64,000 nt of DNA. Origin: Brasenia schreberi (lineage: Eukaryota; Streptophyta; Magnoliopsida; Nymphaeales; Cabombaceae). The position numbers and the translations under genes are program-made. Below the pieces are notes generated by a model that was not told the origin of the DNA, searched no databases, and was given only the letters and a program-made list of their open reading frames with translations. This document shows positions 1 through 12,644 of the stretch, one piece after another. Position 1 is the stretch's first letter. Each line of letters begins with the position of its first letter. The DNA lies in assembly GCA_036023115.1 (NCBI GenBank), contig JAYKKT010000041.1:886501-950500 (forward strand), written 5' to 3'.

Positions 1-956
1 AGTTCGGTTATTCAGTCAAAAGTTTTGATTCCTTGCTACTTTGTGCCAAATTTGAGTGCTATTATGTTGTTAAGGGTAGTTGTAATAAATAACCAGTTAA
101 TGAAAATAATTAGGTTTCTCATACAAGATGGATCGTGGTTGATACAACCTCAGTCATGAAAATAATTAGGTTTCATGTTAAAATTGTGGTTATTCAGTAG
201 TTCGGTTTTGGATTCACAGGAACTGAAACTGAACCAAGAACTTGAATTACTTAAAAAAAAGGAACCGATACCGAGTTAGAAACTTCAATTAGGTTATTCA
301 GTTAACACCGAATAAAGCTCACCCCTAACTCAAAGCATGTATTTAGGCGATTCAATGCATAAAATTATTGTATTCGCTGACAAAAGTTCGGCAAAGTTTT
401 ATGCTAGTTGTTAGTTACCTATGCTACACTCCCTATTCATAGAGAGTCTCGCTGCCCATACCTGAAACCATCATTGTGGTCTCAAACAAAGGTCCACAAC
501 TCTCATACATAGAGGGTTTACTAAAAAAAAAAACAATCAAGTTGAGCTTGACGAGTTCGACGCCAAGGGTGTGGATCAGGTTAGACATGGTTGTGATTTT
601 CTTGGAACCAGGGCCTGGGAAACTGAATTGTGTTGAATATCATCTCAATAAACTGCAAATCATCAATACATTTGGAAACGAGGGCCGGCGGCTTCTCTTG
701 CTGTCGTGCTCATCTTCTCTCTCTTATTTCATTTCATTACTTAAAACTAATTACAAATAGGGTATTTTAAGTACATGCTTATAACTTAAAAGATGAAAAT
801 ACCCTTAATTAGTAATCTTAATGTTAGACAGATCCTATTGGATCTGATCCAAAAGGATCTGAATTTAGTTTACCTTTAGAAATTTAGACTAATAGAAATT
901 AAATAACAAAAACATAATACGATAACAAAAAATTAGTTTACCTTCAACATGGCCAC
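1..956. other. Intergenic, no gene seen; possible LTR remnant
   Basis: I see no convincing coding sequence here. Bases 180-330 are rich in short CGGTT/AACCG motifs like the dispersed repeats described elsewhere in the window. The stretch of about 680-956 lies just past the end of the minus-strand copia pol remnant, so it could be what is left of its 3' LTR. The short motif ttagtttacctt occurs twice (near 866 and 934). No second LTR copy was found to prove it. Confidence 0.4.
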
Positions 957-3420
957 TTAAGTTAGGTCTTGAATACTTAAAACACCCAACTTGCAAAGAG
1001 CTTTCTTTAGTCCACTTACATCAATAGGTTTTGTAAGTATATCTGCTAATTGGTTTTCAAAACAAACGTGTATGATGTTGAAAATTCCTTTAGTAATCTT
1101 CCTTCTAATAAAATAACAATCAACTTCAATATGTTTTGTTCTTTCATTGAATATAGGGTTCGATGTTATCTAAAAAGCAGTCTTACTATCTGTAAAAAAA
1201 AATTAATGGGAGTAGTCTTTCCCGGTCCTTTTTTATGCAATAGAGATATAATCAATAAGCCCTCACACATGCCAAGAGCTATTGCCCGATATTCAACTTT
1301 TGCACTAGATTTGGTTACTACCGTTTGTTTTTTACTCTTACATAAAACAACATTACCTCTTACACGTACTATGTACCCTAAAGTGGATTTTCTATCTTCT
1401 GCTGAATCTAGTCAATCCGCATCTGAATAAATTTCAATGTTCAAGGATGAATGTGGTCTGAATACTAATCCGAGAGTAATGGACGATTTCAAATATATGA
1501 TAATATGGAACACCATGTTCATATGATGATTAGATGATGAGTGCATCCATCTACTAACATAACTTACTGTTAAACTAATATTTGGCCATGTGATTATAAG
1601 ATATATTAGTTTTTCCGCTAATATATGATATTTGCCCACATCTTCATAAGGTTCTTCAGAATGTTCAGTATCTTTCTTTTGTACTTCAATATGAACAGTA
1701 CATATCCGACAATCCTCTATCTTGGTTTCTTTCAATAGATTCGGAATATATTTGTGCTGATTTAAAAATAAGCAATCATTACATCTAACAATTTCTATTC
1801 CAAGGAAATAATTGAGTTTTCCCACATCATCACCAATAAGAATGATATCATCAATATATACAATATGTGATCACTAATGTTGCGCTTGAAATCCAAGCTA
1901 AGTATTTAATCACTAAATTTTTCGAACCACACTCTAGGAGATTGTTTTAAACCATATATAGATTTCTTCAGTTTGCATACCTTATGTAGTGTGTTTTTTA
2001 GGCCATAACTCGGAGGTAAGTCCATAAAAATTTCTTCTATAAGATCTCCTTGGAGAAAAACAATTTTCACATCCACCTATAATAAATCCCATCTTTGATT
2101 AACTGTTATGTTTAGTAGAATTCTGATTAAATTTAGCTTTGCAACTGGAGTAAAGATTTATGTGTAATCAATACCATAAGATTGACTATAACCTTTTGCT
2201 ACCAACCTTACCTTGTATTATTCTATATTGTCATCAGATCTATATTTTATGGTAAATACACATTTTCAGCCCACAGTCTTCCTCTGCAATGGTAAATTTG
2301 TAAGTTCCCATGTCTGATTTCTTTCAAGAGCTGTAATTTCTTCCTTCATAGTTGTTCTCCATTCTACATACTGCGTAGCTTCTTCAAATGTCTTTGAAAT
2401 ATAAGATTTTTCTGCATTCATTATAAACAACTTATATTCTTTTGGATAATTAGTATAAGAAATCAGTTTCTGAATTGGATATTTATCTACTTCATGTTTT
2501 TCCTTCCGAAGAGCAATAAGTAAATCATCTGAAATAATAGATGAAGTCAAAGGATTTACCTGAGTTGATGATTAAACTGATTGGGGAGAGTATCTTGATT
2601 GAGAGTAGCATTAGGACTTGATATAACTATCTTCCTTTCTCCTCTTGAATAAGTACATCATTCTTTCCTCTTTGAAGGTATGGTCACCTGCTCTTCATTT
2701 TCCTTTGAGTGATCCATTTTTCTAGGTAGTATTGACAAGACAATAGAGGTAGGAGTGTGGTAAATTGGTCTCATCATCACCAAAATATGAAATATTTTCA
2801 TTAAATGTCACGTCCATCATGACATAGCTCTTCCTTCTTAAGAGATTATAACACTTATATCATTTTTGAGTTGATGAATATCTTAAGAAAATATACTTAA
2901 CTGCCCTAGCACCAAGCTTGTCCCTTGCATTGCTAAAAATATATACAAAGCAAGTACATCCAAACACCCTTAAAGATATGTGAAATTGTTTTTGAATAGG
3001 ACATAAATAATGAAACGAAGAATCACCATTGAGAACGTTATTGGGCATGCGATTTATCAAAAACACATCAGTTAAGACAACTTCCCCCTAATAAATTTTT
3101 GGGATATTATTCCCGATTAACAAAGTTCGTACAACTTCTCATATATGTCTATTTTTTCTCTCAAAGACTCCATTCTCTTGTGGATAGTATGGGCAAGACG
3201 TTTGATGTAAAATCTCATGACTTAGAAAATAAGAATGTAGTGATTGTGAAATAAATTCTCCTTTGTTATTACTATGAATGACCTATAACATTCATTGCCA
3301 ACCATTAATCTCCATATGTATCATCACAGAGTTTCTCACCCATTCCCTTCATTTGCAGTTTTAAAAGAACAAATTTTCTTACCTGACTTGAGCTTTTCTT
3401 AAAAAAATTTAAACGGTTCA
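957..3420 (-). mobile_element. Decayed Ty1/copia retrotransposon (integrase-RT-RNase H), minus strand
   Basis: Reading the minus strand from about 3420 down to 957, translated pieces appear in copia order. First is integrase C-terminal sequence (3290-2860, with a segment resembling the usual HQTSCPYYPQENG region, then NRMP and FGCTCFVY). Next is the start of reverse transcriptase (2550-2266, EWRTTMKEEITALERNQTWEL). Then come the RT end (1825-1412, GKLNYFLGIEI) and RNase H, from a YSDAD-like block at 1412 to a terminal ADILTKPIDVSGLKKALCKLG-like end at the stop at 957. The pieces are in different frames with internal stops, so the element is dead. Gag, protease and clear LTRs were not seen. 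The orientation, domain order and motif spacing make the copia assignment strong; the ends are uncertain. Confidence 0.85.
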
Positions 3421-3469
3421 AGAACAGCGGTCGGCCATCTCTTAAATAGCCAGAGAGTGACTGGTAAAC

Positions 3470-3860
3470 TTTTAGGTTAAGCATGGCCTACGGTGTCATC
3501 GTTGGCTTTGTATTCAAAAGAAAAGGACACCGTATTAGGTGGTCTAAGATTAAACATTGTGATCTTTTTGTTCTAAGCATGTTTCAAAATTCTGTTATGA
3601 GCCTTCTAAAAGTGCCCATGATTCTTGTAGCTCACAATTTGGCCACCGTTCTTGTATCAAAAAGGCCTGTAAGGGGTTGTATGATAACCAGGTTAGGGCC
3701 CGCCGAGTCCCAGTACCTCACGCTTTTCAACCGCGGGCACTACTCTGCATTTCGAAGACAAGGCCAGCAGTCCCGCTTTTGCACCCAAAAAGCGGCCCGC
3801 CCATGGAACTGGGCCTGCAGTTCCAGTACTACGGGCCCGGGGGGTAGCCCGTGAGTTTTT
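3470..3860. other. Short GC-rich block, no recognised gene
   Basis: This stretch, especially 3690-3855, is much richer in G and C than its AT-rich surroundings and has several GGGCCC/CCCGGG words. An open frame runs through it on the plus strand, but the translation matches no family I recognise. It may be the end of a transposon; I could not define terminal repeats. Confidence 0.3.
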
Positions 3861-3896
3861 CTAAAGGGCAAATTGTTCATTTAGCTTACAAGTTGA

Positions 3897-3900
<4 letters not shown>

Positions 3901-3961
<61 letters not shown>

Positions 3962-3979
3962 CATCTACCTATCTATCTA

Positions 3980-4056
<77 letters not shown>
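3901..4056. repeat. (CT)n followed by (TA)n microsatellite
   Basis: About 60 bases of CT dinucleotides (3901-3961) are followed by a short CTAT run and then about 75 bases of pure TA (3982-4056). Open frames through this region are poly(SL) or poly(YI) artefacts. Confidence 0.97.
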
Positions 4057-4059
<3 letters not shown>

Positions 4060-4176
4060 GACCTTGCGGCCTTCTTTTATAGTGGGACATGACATAGACC
4101 TGGTCCGTTTCCGGTAAAATGGAACTCCTAAACAGCTGTACCCCCAAAAAGTAACAGTCGAGTATGAACATTGATC

Positions 4177-4178
4177 TC

Positions 4179-4239
<61 letters not shown>
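4177..4239. repeat. (AT)n microsatellite
   Basis: About 60 bases of uninterrupted AT dinucleotides. Confidence 0.95.
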
Positions 4240-4241
<2 letters not shown>

Positions 4242-4555
4242 GTAATTTTTCACAAACATCTCTATAATTTAATTTTTGAGATAAATGATAGAGATTTTAA
4301 CCAAATATATCATTATACCTTTGTAATTAAATGTAAAGTGATTTAAATCTCTATTGTCGATCTCAAAGATCGAACGGTAGAGATGTTTGTGTAAGAATAT
4401 TTACCAAAGTTACCTAAGACACTATCTCTCTTTATATATATATGTGTGTGTGTGAGAGAGAGAGAGGGTGTGAAAATATACATCCATATATAGAGAGAAC
4501 TTGGTATTTAAACATCTCCACCCTTTCATTCACATTAAATACAAGGTAGGAGGTT

Positions 4556-4597
4556 AGGCTGACCCAGACCATGGCCCTTCAAGGGCCGGGTCAGCCT
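4556..4597. repeat. Strong inverted repeat (potential hairpin)
   Basis: AGGCTGACCC (4556-4565) pairs with GGGTCAGCCT (4588-4597), and inside it GGCCCTT (4573-4579) pairs with AAGGGCC (4581-4587). A 7-base bulge on the left arm separates the two stems. A similar GAGGTTAGGCTGACCC word occurs near 47,750, which suggests a dispersed element rather than a terminator. Confidence 0.6.
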
Positions 4598-4678
4598 AGC
4601 CCGGCTTGTATTGACATCTCTAATAACCATTTAAAAGGGTGGTTTGTACAACTGATTTTAGAACAAGTGATAGACTTT

Positions 4679-4681
<3 letters not shown>

Positions 4682-4763
<82 letters not shown>
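4682..4763. repeat. (TA)n microsatellite
   Basis: About 80 bases of pure TA dinucleotide repeat. Confidence 0.97.
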
Positions 4764-4766
<3 letters not shown>

Positions 4767-4769
4767 CTC

Positions 4770-5800
4770 TTTTATTTCAAGAGCTGCGGCATTCAAAGGA
4801 GAATCAACGTTAGTTATAAATGTGATTATGGGGAGGCACAAGCCAGAGGTATGCCCCCGGTATCGAAGTCATGGCATCAACTTGTGAACCTACCCCCTAG
4901 CCAAGTGAGCTATTGCTCGTGTGTCCAGTGTAGATGTGATCTACATATATAATAAAATAATAAAAAGGTCAATGAAAATTAAAATAGAAATAATTCCACT
5001 GTGATTAACTAATCAATAAACAAAACAACATAACCAATCCACACAGGCTTTAATGTCAAAATTATAATAAGGTGTCTAACTCTAAAGCATGCTTCATTGT
5101 GTCATTTACATCAACAAACAGGTTAAGCTTCATATATTCAAGATCATTTATCTGTATTCAGTTCGAACTTTGCCTTATATAATTTAGGTCCTTTGAAGTT
5201 TTGTGATTTGAAACCATGGGGCAACAACCTGTGAAAGATTATTTGATTTTGAACCCATAGACTACGTAATTTGCCCATCCTAAAAAAAAATTGTTCATAG
5301 GCATAATCTAAGTACAAGCACAACGCCCTTTGTTGGCAGCCAGTCTGCTTAACCTATAGAAGAACTGAACCCAGCATGCCCCGTTGGGTTCTTGAGCGGA
5401 GCCAAATCCAGCTTAGCATGAGCCTGGGCAAAATGAACAAGAAGCGGCTCGTCTTGTTTACAATTCAAAACCAGATAATTATCAAAAGTAGCAAAAACTT
5501 GGGAATTGTTATCAAGATAGAATCAACATCTATACAAGACAGTAAAAGATACTAAGAAACTACGCTTGATCATTGTTATCAAGACAGAACCAACATCTAT
5601 ACAAACTGACACTAAACGATTCAAAACCAGATAAACTACAGAAGCGATTTTACTTGAAGCTCATAAAACCATTCTCAATTCTTTAGCTAATGAACCACAA
5701 CGGTCATACACTTCGATTCACTATAGACAGGATTAAATACTGCTGAAAAGAATCCTTTTTCAGCAATAACAGCATCAACATACTCTGTTTCTGGCATGCA
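4770..5800. other. Intergenic region, probable 3' flank of the DUF760 gene
   Basis: No coding sequence is supported. A SINE-like piece lies at about 4833-4925 on the minus strand (see the separate entry). Bases of about 5500-5817 probably include the 3' untranslated region of the downstream minus-strand gene, whose stop codon is at 5818-5820. Confidence 0.4.
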
Positions 5801-5817
5801 GCAAGAGTTGTTCAGTA

Positions 5818-8800
5818 TCAGTTTGTCACAAAGTGGTACCTTGAATCGACGTAGCTTTCGACATCCCAAAGGAATGATCCAAAGGTTACAGCCTCCAGCA
5901 CCAGAGTAGTCAAGCCCGCAAAGCTAATTCTAATAGCTTCTTCTTTGGGAGTTTCATCATCCTGCAGATACTCGGGCCTTCCGAACAATGCCTCGGTGTG
6001 CTTCTCTATTATGGAGACAGCTTCCTTGGACCTTATAGTAGCATACTGTTGAAGGGTTTCTGCACCAAATGACATAACATAGGATCGCAGCAGATGTGGT
6101 TTTGTTCCAAATCCAAAACCACCTGAGCTAAAGCCAGAATTTGTAGCTCGTGTATCACCACCCCCTCCGACAGATGCACCTTGGGACCAAGGTGAGCCCA
6201 GATTCTGACTCTGAGTCCAGGTATTGCCTCCAGAATTATCAGGCATCTCTGGTTTCATAGAGCTGTTTCCTTCAACAATATCATAAGGAAGAGTTTTCAT
6301 TGATTTCTCGAGTTGAAATCTCTGATCCACCCTTTTAAGAAAGTAGCCATACATAACAGATGCCATGTAGACTTGTCCTACTCTGAGCTTGCTTATCTGA
6401 GCAACGGAACTTGAATCGCCCAGACGGTTGCCGAGTATAAGAGCTAGATGGTTCTTGATCATCTCGTATGCCTCGGGAGAATGAACTTTTTGAAGCCTCT
6501 CCTCCTGGGGAGACCATGTATCCACCTTACCAGTAGGATCTGATGATTGTGATAAAGACGGTATCAATGGAACATTCGCATCCACGAATTTCTGCACAAC
6601 CAGTGCATAGAGAATCTCCTCCAATGTCTTCCTTCTTTCATTAGATTTCACCTCAGCAATTCTCCTAACAGGAAAAATTGTAGAAAATAAGAAAAACATA
6701 TAGGAACAAGGTTTTAAAAGCATGAGTTATAACGTAAAAACTGATAGATCCGTAGTTTAGTACAAAGTATCACTTGCTTTTGGAACTTTAAAATCACAAA
6801 ATAGTAATATCAGACGCATGATGATTCTAAAAAATGTCAGATCCAACACATTACATGCTAAACTTGTATGAAACAAAAGGATCATATGAACGATGTTTAA
6901 GGCATAAATTATTGAAAGTCAAGGGGTTAAATTAAATATAAAGTAGATGAAGCACATAAAATATTGATAGCCAAAGAACTAAGACATCAAAGAAAAGATA
7001 ATCTGCAATAATAACAAGTTATAAGAACAACCAAACGGAATTTTTGACATGGTAATATTGATTATCCTAATTTATAAGGAACATGTCGTGAATATCTATA
7101 ATACACCAATAAGAACTTCAAATCTATATGTGCATATCTTGCACAAAACTTGAATGGGACATGCTCCCCATACATCTTCTAGTCAACAATAGGGTGCATA
7201 AGTTCCGAGCTAACACCAAGAGCAATGAAAGAATTAAAAAAGGTTACAAACAATTTGCAACATATCTTAAGATGCATAAAAAAATTAGGGACACTGACAA
7301 TACACTACTTACAATGATGAAGTGCAACACTACATCCAAAAACAGAAAAAACACTCTCATGTATAGTTGATGAATTTATATATAGTTGATGAATTTAACT
7401 CCACCCATGTAAGGGATCACCCTTGCATGGCCAGTCCCAAGCCCGGATAAAGGAGGGTTGCGTTAGGCTTTCGACATACAACGTAAAACTTTGTATGACT
7501 TATCTACCATGGATTCTACAAATTATGATAGGGCTATGTGGAAACAAAGAATCCATGTAGCTGACCCCATCTAGTATGGGAAAAGGCTTAGTTGTCATTG
7601 TATATATAGTTGATGAATTTATAGTTGCGATATACAACTGCTAACCTGTACAAGACAAGGTCAGTGCCAGAAGTAGCAGGTTCTTCCTTCTTTCTAGCTT
7701 CATCTCGATCAGTCTGTAGCAATTCGAGCTGCTGATCAACAGCAGCGGGAAGAAGGTGAGGATGGCTCTGCAATATCTGTGCCAGAAACTGCCCTATTGG
7801 TGATTCCAATTGAAGGGGAGCTATAGGAGCTGCAGAGCTAGGATGATCCATGGATGCTCTAGCAATCACGCTCCTCCAAATCTTGGAGCCCACCTGCCTT
7901 TGCCCAATCCTAAAAGTTGATGGACAATGCTGTACCATCCAAAACAAGAGCAAAAGAGCTGCCATCAGGTAGAAATTTCATGCCAAAAGCCAATACTCAG
8001 TGATGAATAATATCACACATAATTATAACTTGCCAGTTACATATAAACAGCAATGAAGTTCCACGGTGAGACGGATGTCCATAAACCAATATAAAATTTA
8101 GAATAAGTTACATTCCCTTCATGGCAGAATTGGGGCGTTCTATTTGTTTCTATCTCACAACCATGAAACAAAACTGATGAGAAAGCATTCCCAAGTCAAT
8201 GGAACCTTTTCAGGTGTAAGCATTTTATGTAAAGTGCCTACTATAGGCAATCTTACAAAAACTAAGTCAAAATTTCCATATCCTGGCAGTGGGATGCCAG
8301 ACCTCTTCAGGTATGCAACCACCTTTGTCATGATTCTCATGATTGCCAGAGGAACAACATCAAGCATTACGTATCCGAAAGGCAAAGCTTTTATATATAC
8401 ATATACAAAAGAATAGATAAATAAGCACATCTTTGTGCCTATACACACACGCACACCATGTAGAACTTCCTCTAACAGTAAATAAGAAAGCCAAACATAT
8501 GTGACCTAATGGACCCTAAAAAACGTATATTACGCTTTGTAACCACACTATAACCAATCTTAGTAGTATAAAAAGGTGTTTCAAAAGAATAGATAAATAA
8601 ACATGTTTGTATCTATACACACACAACATGTAGAACCAAATGGACTCCAAAAAACGTATATTACGCTTTGTATCCACACTATAACCAATCTTAGTAGTAT
8701 AAGAAGGTGTTTCCTAGAACATGTCTTCGAACAGTTCTGTCTATCAACTAAATGTTCCAAGAAAAGAAAGTAGTTTATCAAAGAAAAAAGAAAAGAGAAT

Positions 8801-9139
8801 GGAAAGCCATCAAAAAGTACGCTCAGTTCTAATATCTCAGGTCAGCAACATGGCAGAACATGGAAAGGAAATCCCGCCACCCAAAACAAGATAAAACACA
8901 AACCCCGAATTAAGAGCAATGTAAATCCAGATTACTGAACAAAATTCTGATATTCCAAAACCAAGTACGATTTGCCCCTCCCATACCTTGAAAAACCCAT
9001 TGGAAACACTGAATTTCTTTCCAAAAGCCACTGATTTCAGATCGAATTTACCCAAATTCATGTTGAATTTAGATCTTCTAGCAACCCCAGCGCCAGATCC
9101 AAGAACCCCCTGTCCGCCGAGTACAGCAATCGCATCCAT
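5818..9139 (-). CDS. UV-B-induced chloroplast-type protein, DUF760 family (At3g17800-like)
   Basis: The gene has three coding exons: 9139-8987, 7893-7646 and 6664-5818. All junctions are GT-AG and keep frame (the second splits the Arg codon in LYRRIAEVK), giving about 415 aa, close to the Arabidopsis protein. The ATG at 9137-9139 begins MDAIAVLGGQGVLGS. Residues 1 to about 85 are basic and Ser-rich and fit a chloroplast transit peptide. The conserved part starts at SPIGQFLAQILQSHPHLLPAAVDQQLELLQ and continues through GTDLVLYRRIAEVKSNERRKTLEEILYALVVQKF, ISKLRVGQVYMASVMYGYFLKRVDQRFQLE and LRSYVMSFGAETLQQYATIRSKEAVSIIEKHTEALFG to the end VESYVDSRYHFVTN. The family is known from a UV-B-induced transcript; its biochemical role is unknown. 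Intron 1 (7894-8986) carries a tandem duplication and intron 2 (6665-7645) an RTE insertion. The CT-rich leader near 9466-9495 fits a plant 5' UTR or promoter. Confidence 0.93.
7377..7621 (+). mobile_element. 5'-truncated RTE LINE tail in an intron, with target-site duplication
   Basis: The insert (7398-7600, about 203 bp) ends with the RTE 3' signature seen in other copies here: GGAAACAAAGAATCCATGTAGC, then CTAGTATGGGAAAAGGCTTA and a GTTGT-type tail. It is bounded by the same 21-base AT-rich word ending AGTTGATGAATTTA, at 7377-7397 and at 7601-7621. It lies in intron 2 of the DUF760 gene, in antisense orientation to it. Confidence 0.85.
8406..8714. repeat. Tandem duplication inside intron 1 of the DUF760 gene
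   Basis: Copy 1 (8406-8580) and copy 2 (8582-8714) both begin CAAAAGAATAGATAAATAA and both carry AAAAACGTATATTACGCTTT and CCAATCTTAGTAGTATAA. The second copy is about 40 bases shorter because of an internal deletion. Confidence 0.9.
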
Positions 9140-9393
9140 CCTCACCTAGACAAAAATTCATCCATCAAAATCAAACAAACCGCGTAATTCAGGAGCACAT
9201 AGCTCCCCATGAAAAACCCTAACCCCTTCACCCCACAGAATAATAAATCATAATCCCTGAAAAATCGTCTTCCTTTCTTCCATTCAACCCCATTAAACCA
9301 AATCAAGCCACGCTATTGAATGCACCACCGAAACCCATTACCTGCTCCCTGTGGACCCAATCGATGCTGCAATGCAACTCGGGGGGAGAGAGG

Positions 9394-9462
9394 CAGACAG
9401 ACAGACAGACAGACGGACGACTTGTGGAAGAAGACGAGTTCGAAATGGAGACGGCGAAGTAC

Positions 9463-9495
<33 letters not shown>
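9394..9495. repeat. (CAGA)n and (GA)n microsatellites near the DUF760 gene 5' end
   Basis: Bases 9394-9414 are a CAGA/GACA run and 9466-9495 are GA repeats. On the minus strand these read as a CT-rich tract about 330 bases upstream of the ATG, as is common in plant leaders and core promoters. The start of transcription was not determined. Confidence 0.75.
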
Positions 9496-9498
<3 letters not shown>

Positions 9499-9659
9499 CA
9501 GCTGTGGCTGTGGTTGGTGCAACAGAAGCGTGGAGGACTCGGAAATATAGACCGAGACGCGTCCGGACAAAATGAGCAGTTGCTAGAAAATTCCTCCCCT
9601 CCTTCACTCTGAAATGATATTTTCTCTTCCAAGTTGTCAACCCCCTTCTTCAACTACCT

Positions 9660-10990
9660 ACCTCCTCACAAGAACACGGATACGATCTGATTCGTATCTC
9701 GTACATACTATTAAAACTATGTGTCATCGTATCATTTTCACATATTATATCGTGTCGGACACGTGTATAGTATAAAAACAGGGCTCACTTCTGGAGCTTA
9801 CACTATTCAAATCAGTATTCTCAGTAAGCAAAATAGAGGCCATGCCTGGCTAGATTGCCCTAGAATAACTACTGAATAAGGTTACGGGTCACATACATTT
9901 GACATGTGATCCAACTCCGAATCTCGTTAGTGAGGTTTGCTTTGGAAAACTTACTAAAAAAATCTATCAACAACAACTAAGCCTTTTCTCATACTTGATG
10001 GATCATTCAGGTATATCTAATGAACGTTAGATACCTGAATTTGATTTTAATGTGTTATCCATATTCTGTAAAACCTTCACAGGCTTCAAGTTAAACCCTA
10101 TGCTATGAAAACCCACTTCTACAAAAACTTGAACCCAAATCCAATCCCAATCCCAATCCAATTCATTTATATCTCTTGTGTCACAAACTATTCTTCTTCT
10201 TGGACTTGATTGGAGATAGGGATGGTGATTCCTATCTGCCCCTATATAAGATGGGTTCTCAAGAAAAGACCTACAAGAGGGGCGGGACAAGGTAGGGTTT
10301 AAAGTAAACTCGCCCCGTCTTGATATATATAATATAATATATGTGTATTATATATATACTTATAATAGCATAAATATTTATGTATATGTACATGATATAT
10401 ATACCATGTATTTATATATGTTTATAAGTATTTTATATGCATATATATTCTTTATAGAAATATATATATACACATAATAATTTCTAATTTAATAATATAA
10501 AATACCAAGTATATAATATTAACTTTTTTTTTAAACACTTTTACAGGCCAGATCCACCCCCACATCATTGCCATACTAATCGGAGAGACGCATGTAGCTT
10601 TTCAGATCTTCGTTTGGAGGTTGGTGGTTGGAAGAGGGTGAAGAAGGACGGAGATCTTCGATAGAAACAATGGCCCTGAACCCATTTACATTTCATGACA
10701 GAATTAGGGCCTAGCGGTGACAAATTTTTCGTGTCATATCATTCTGTATTCTCTCAAGAACAGGTCAACCAAACACAACATGCTCTTTTTCATGTCATTT
10801 TGGGTACACAAGAACACAAACTCCTTTTCGACACCCTTCGTGTCAAGGTATCGTGTTGTGCCTGAACTTAACAACGAATTAGTTTTTTGGGACATACCTT
10901 ATCACTTCATCTTGTCATGTTTGTGTCAAGTTTTCGTGCCATGTCTGAAATTGTCGCCTAGGCTAAACATATTTCTTGTAGACATGTTTC
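9660..10990. other. Intergenic, AT-rich, no gene seen
   Basis: I see only repeat debris. At 9970-10015 there is a short RTE 3' tail on the minus strand (AACAACAACTAAGCCTTTTC). At 10190-10320 there is a CCCGTC/GGGGCGGG-rich piece. Bases 10,320-10,530 are degenerate TATA-type sequence. Confidence 0.5.
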
Positions 10991-11330
10991 GTTCCGGTTA
11001 GCCAAGAACCTAGAACCGTAATTGAACCAGTTCGATACCGGTTCCGGTTTCGGTTTTATAACTGTCAGTTCTTGGAAGATTCTGGTTTGAGTCTGAAACC
11101 AGCAATTTTATTAAAAAATTAAAAACATAACAATTTTTTTTAAACATACCGGAACCGGCCATTGAAACCACCATTATCGGTTTGGATCTGGTTCCGGTTT
11201 CATAAAAGTGAAACTGGAATTGAACCAGGTGGTCCCTGGTTCCGAGCCTGATTCTGCTTCCAGTTTCATCGGTTCCGGGTTCAGCTGGTTCCAAACCCGA
11301 TTCAATGCCAGTTGGAACCAGCCATCTTTA
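10990..11330. repeat. CGGTT-rich dispersed foldback-type repeat
   Basis: This is a member of a family repeated through the window: about 250-350 bp, with many AACCGG/CCGGTT words in both orientations and an AT-rich centre (here TTTTATTAAAAAATTAAAAA-like). It has no coding content. Confidence 0.7.
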
Positions 11331-11529
11331 GGTTCTCTCTCTCTCATATATTTTAAAAATGTTATATTCTTCTGGTTTTGAGGCGAACACGGAAGCGATA
11401 ATTGTGGTTCCATTTAGTTCTTAACCCTTCATGGCTCTCATTGCCATCATAATTCTCTTCCTGTTTGTTCATCATTCATCATATAAAATATCAACAAGGG
11501 ATTTTTCCTTTCAATAATATGGTCTTAAA

Positions 11530-12100
11530 AAAGGAGCCCTCCTGGCTGAGGGGTCCGACTCGAAACAAGCTTCTGAAGGTTTCGAGTTCGAGTTCAACCT
11601 AGACTCAGGTGTGGAGGTGGCTGGTTTGGATCCGGTTTGGTACCCGACCAGAGACGCCCCCAGAAATGGCCGGAACTGAAAGTGAGGGAACCATAAGGAT
11701 ATCTTATTGAGGCTAAGGGGTTGGACTGTTTGATCTTGTGCCAGAGGACACATCGACCTGAAAGTAGACGTGGTCAGTTTGGAGCCGGCCTGGTGGTTTC
11801 AACCGGAACCAAACTAGGTAAGGAACTTGCTGGGCCAGAACATATCAAACTAGACTTGGAACAGGGCCCATTCAGTTCTAGTTCCACCTTCTATGGAACC
11901 AGAACCAGGTCAAAACAAGAAGCAGTTGAACCGCGGGTTCATATTCTTCTTAATTTTTTTAATTTCAAATGTTTTAATGATATTTTTCTATTTAAGGCAG
12001 TTTAGGACTCAAACCAAAAACCGAGTTGGCTTGGTCTTGGTTTGGTTCTAGTTCTTGGTTCTAGGAAAACGCGATTTGAAACCGGTCGGAGTAGGACAAA
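11530..12100. repeat. SINE-like piece plus CGGTT-rich repeat
   Basis: Bases 11,530-11,610 contain CTCCTGGCTGAGGGGTCCGA and a GAGTTCGAGTTC segment resembling a Pol III A-box/B-box unit. They are followed by CGGTT-rich family sequence (11,590-11,700 and 11,766-12,092) around an AT-rich centre at 11,945-11,995. Confidence 0.6.
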
Positions 12101-12644
12101 CGTTGGACTGTTTTGTGCATTTATTTTTTCTATTAGTACAATGAGAGGCCAAAGCCATATGCACAACTTGAGTATCAAACTCATGACCTATAACTTGTGT
12201 GTCAAACCTCCTACCCAAACCAAATGCACATCCTCAATATTAAACTCATGACCTTCAACTTGTGAGTCAACCTCCTACCCAATGTGAGCTAGCTTCGTAT
12301 GTTGGGTCTTTGCCACTCAAAGAGAAACTATGAATATGCATATGAGATCATAGTTCATACACTACACTCCATTCATACTTAAACCCACTTTGTTATCTCA
12401 ATTGTTTGATGTGTGAGATAAATGTTGAGATAATAATAAAAGTAATGGTAAAATACAAAAAGTACAACAATACTTTTTACTTTTACAATTAAAATATCTA
12501 TTGTTGATAATGTGAATCGAACGATGAAAACATTTAAGTGGATTCAATCCTAAATAGATATGGTTGTAAATAAGCATACCTATCACACTTAATCCATTTA
12601 AACATATCCACCATTTAATTGTCATTATGAGTCATGGCGATTAA

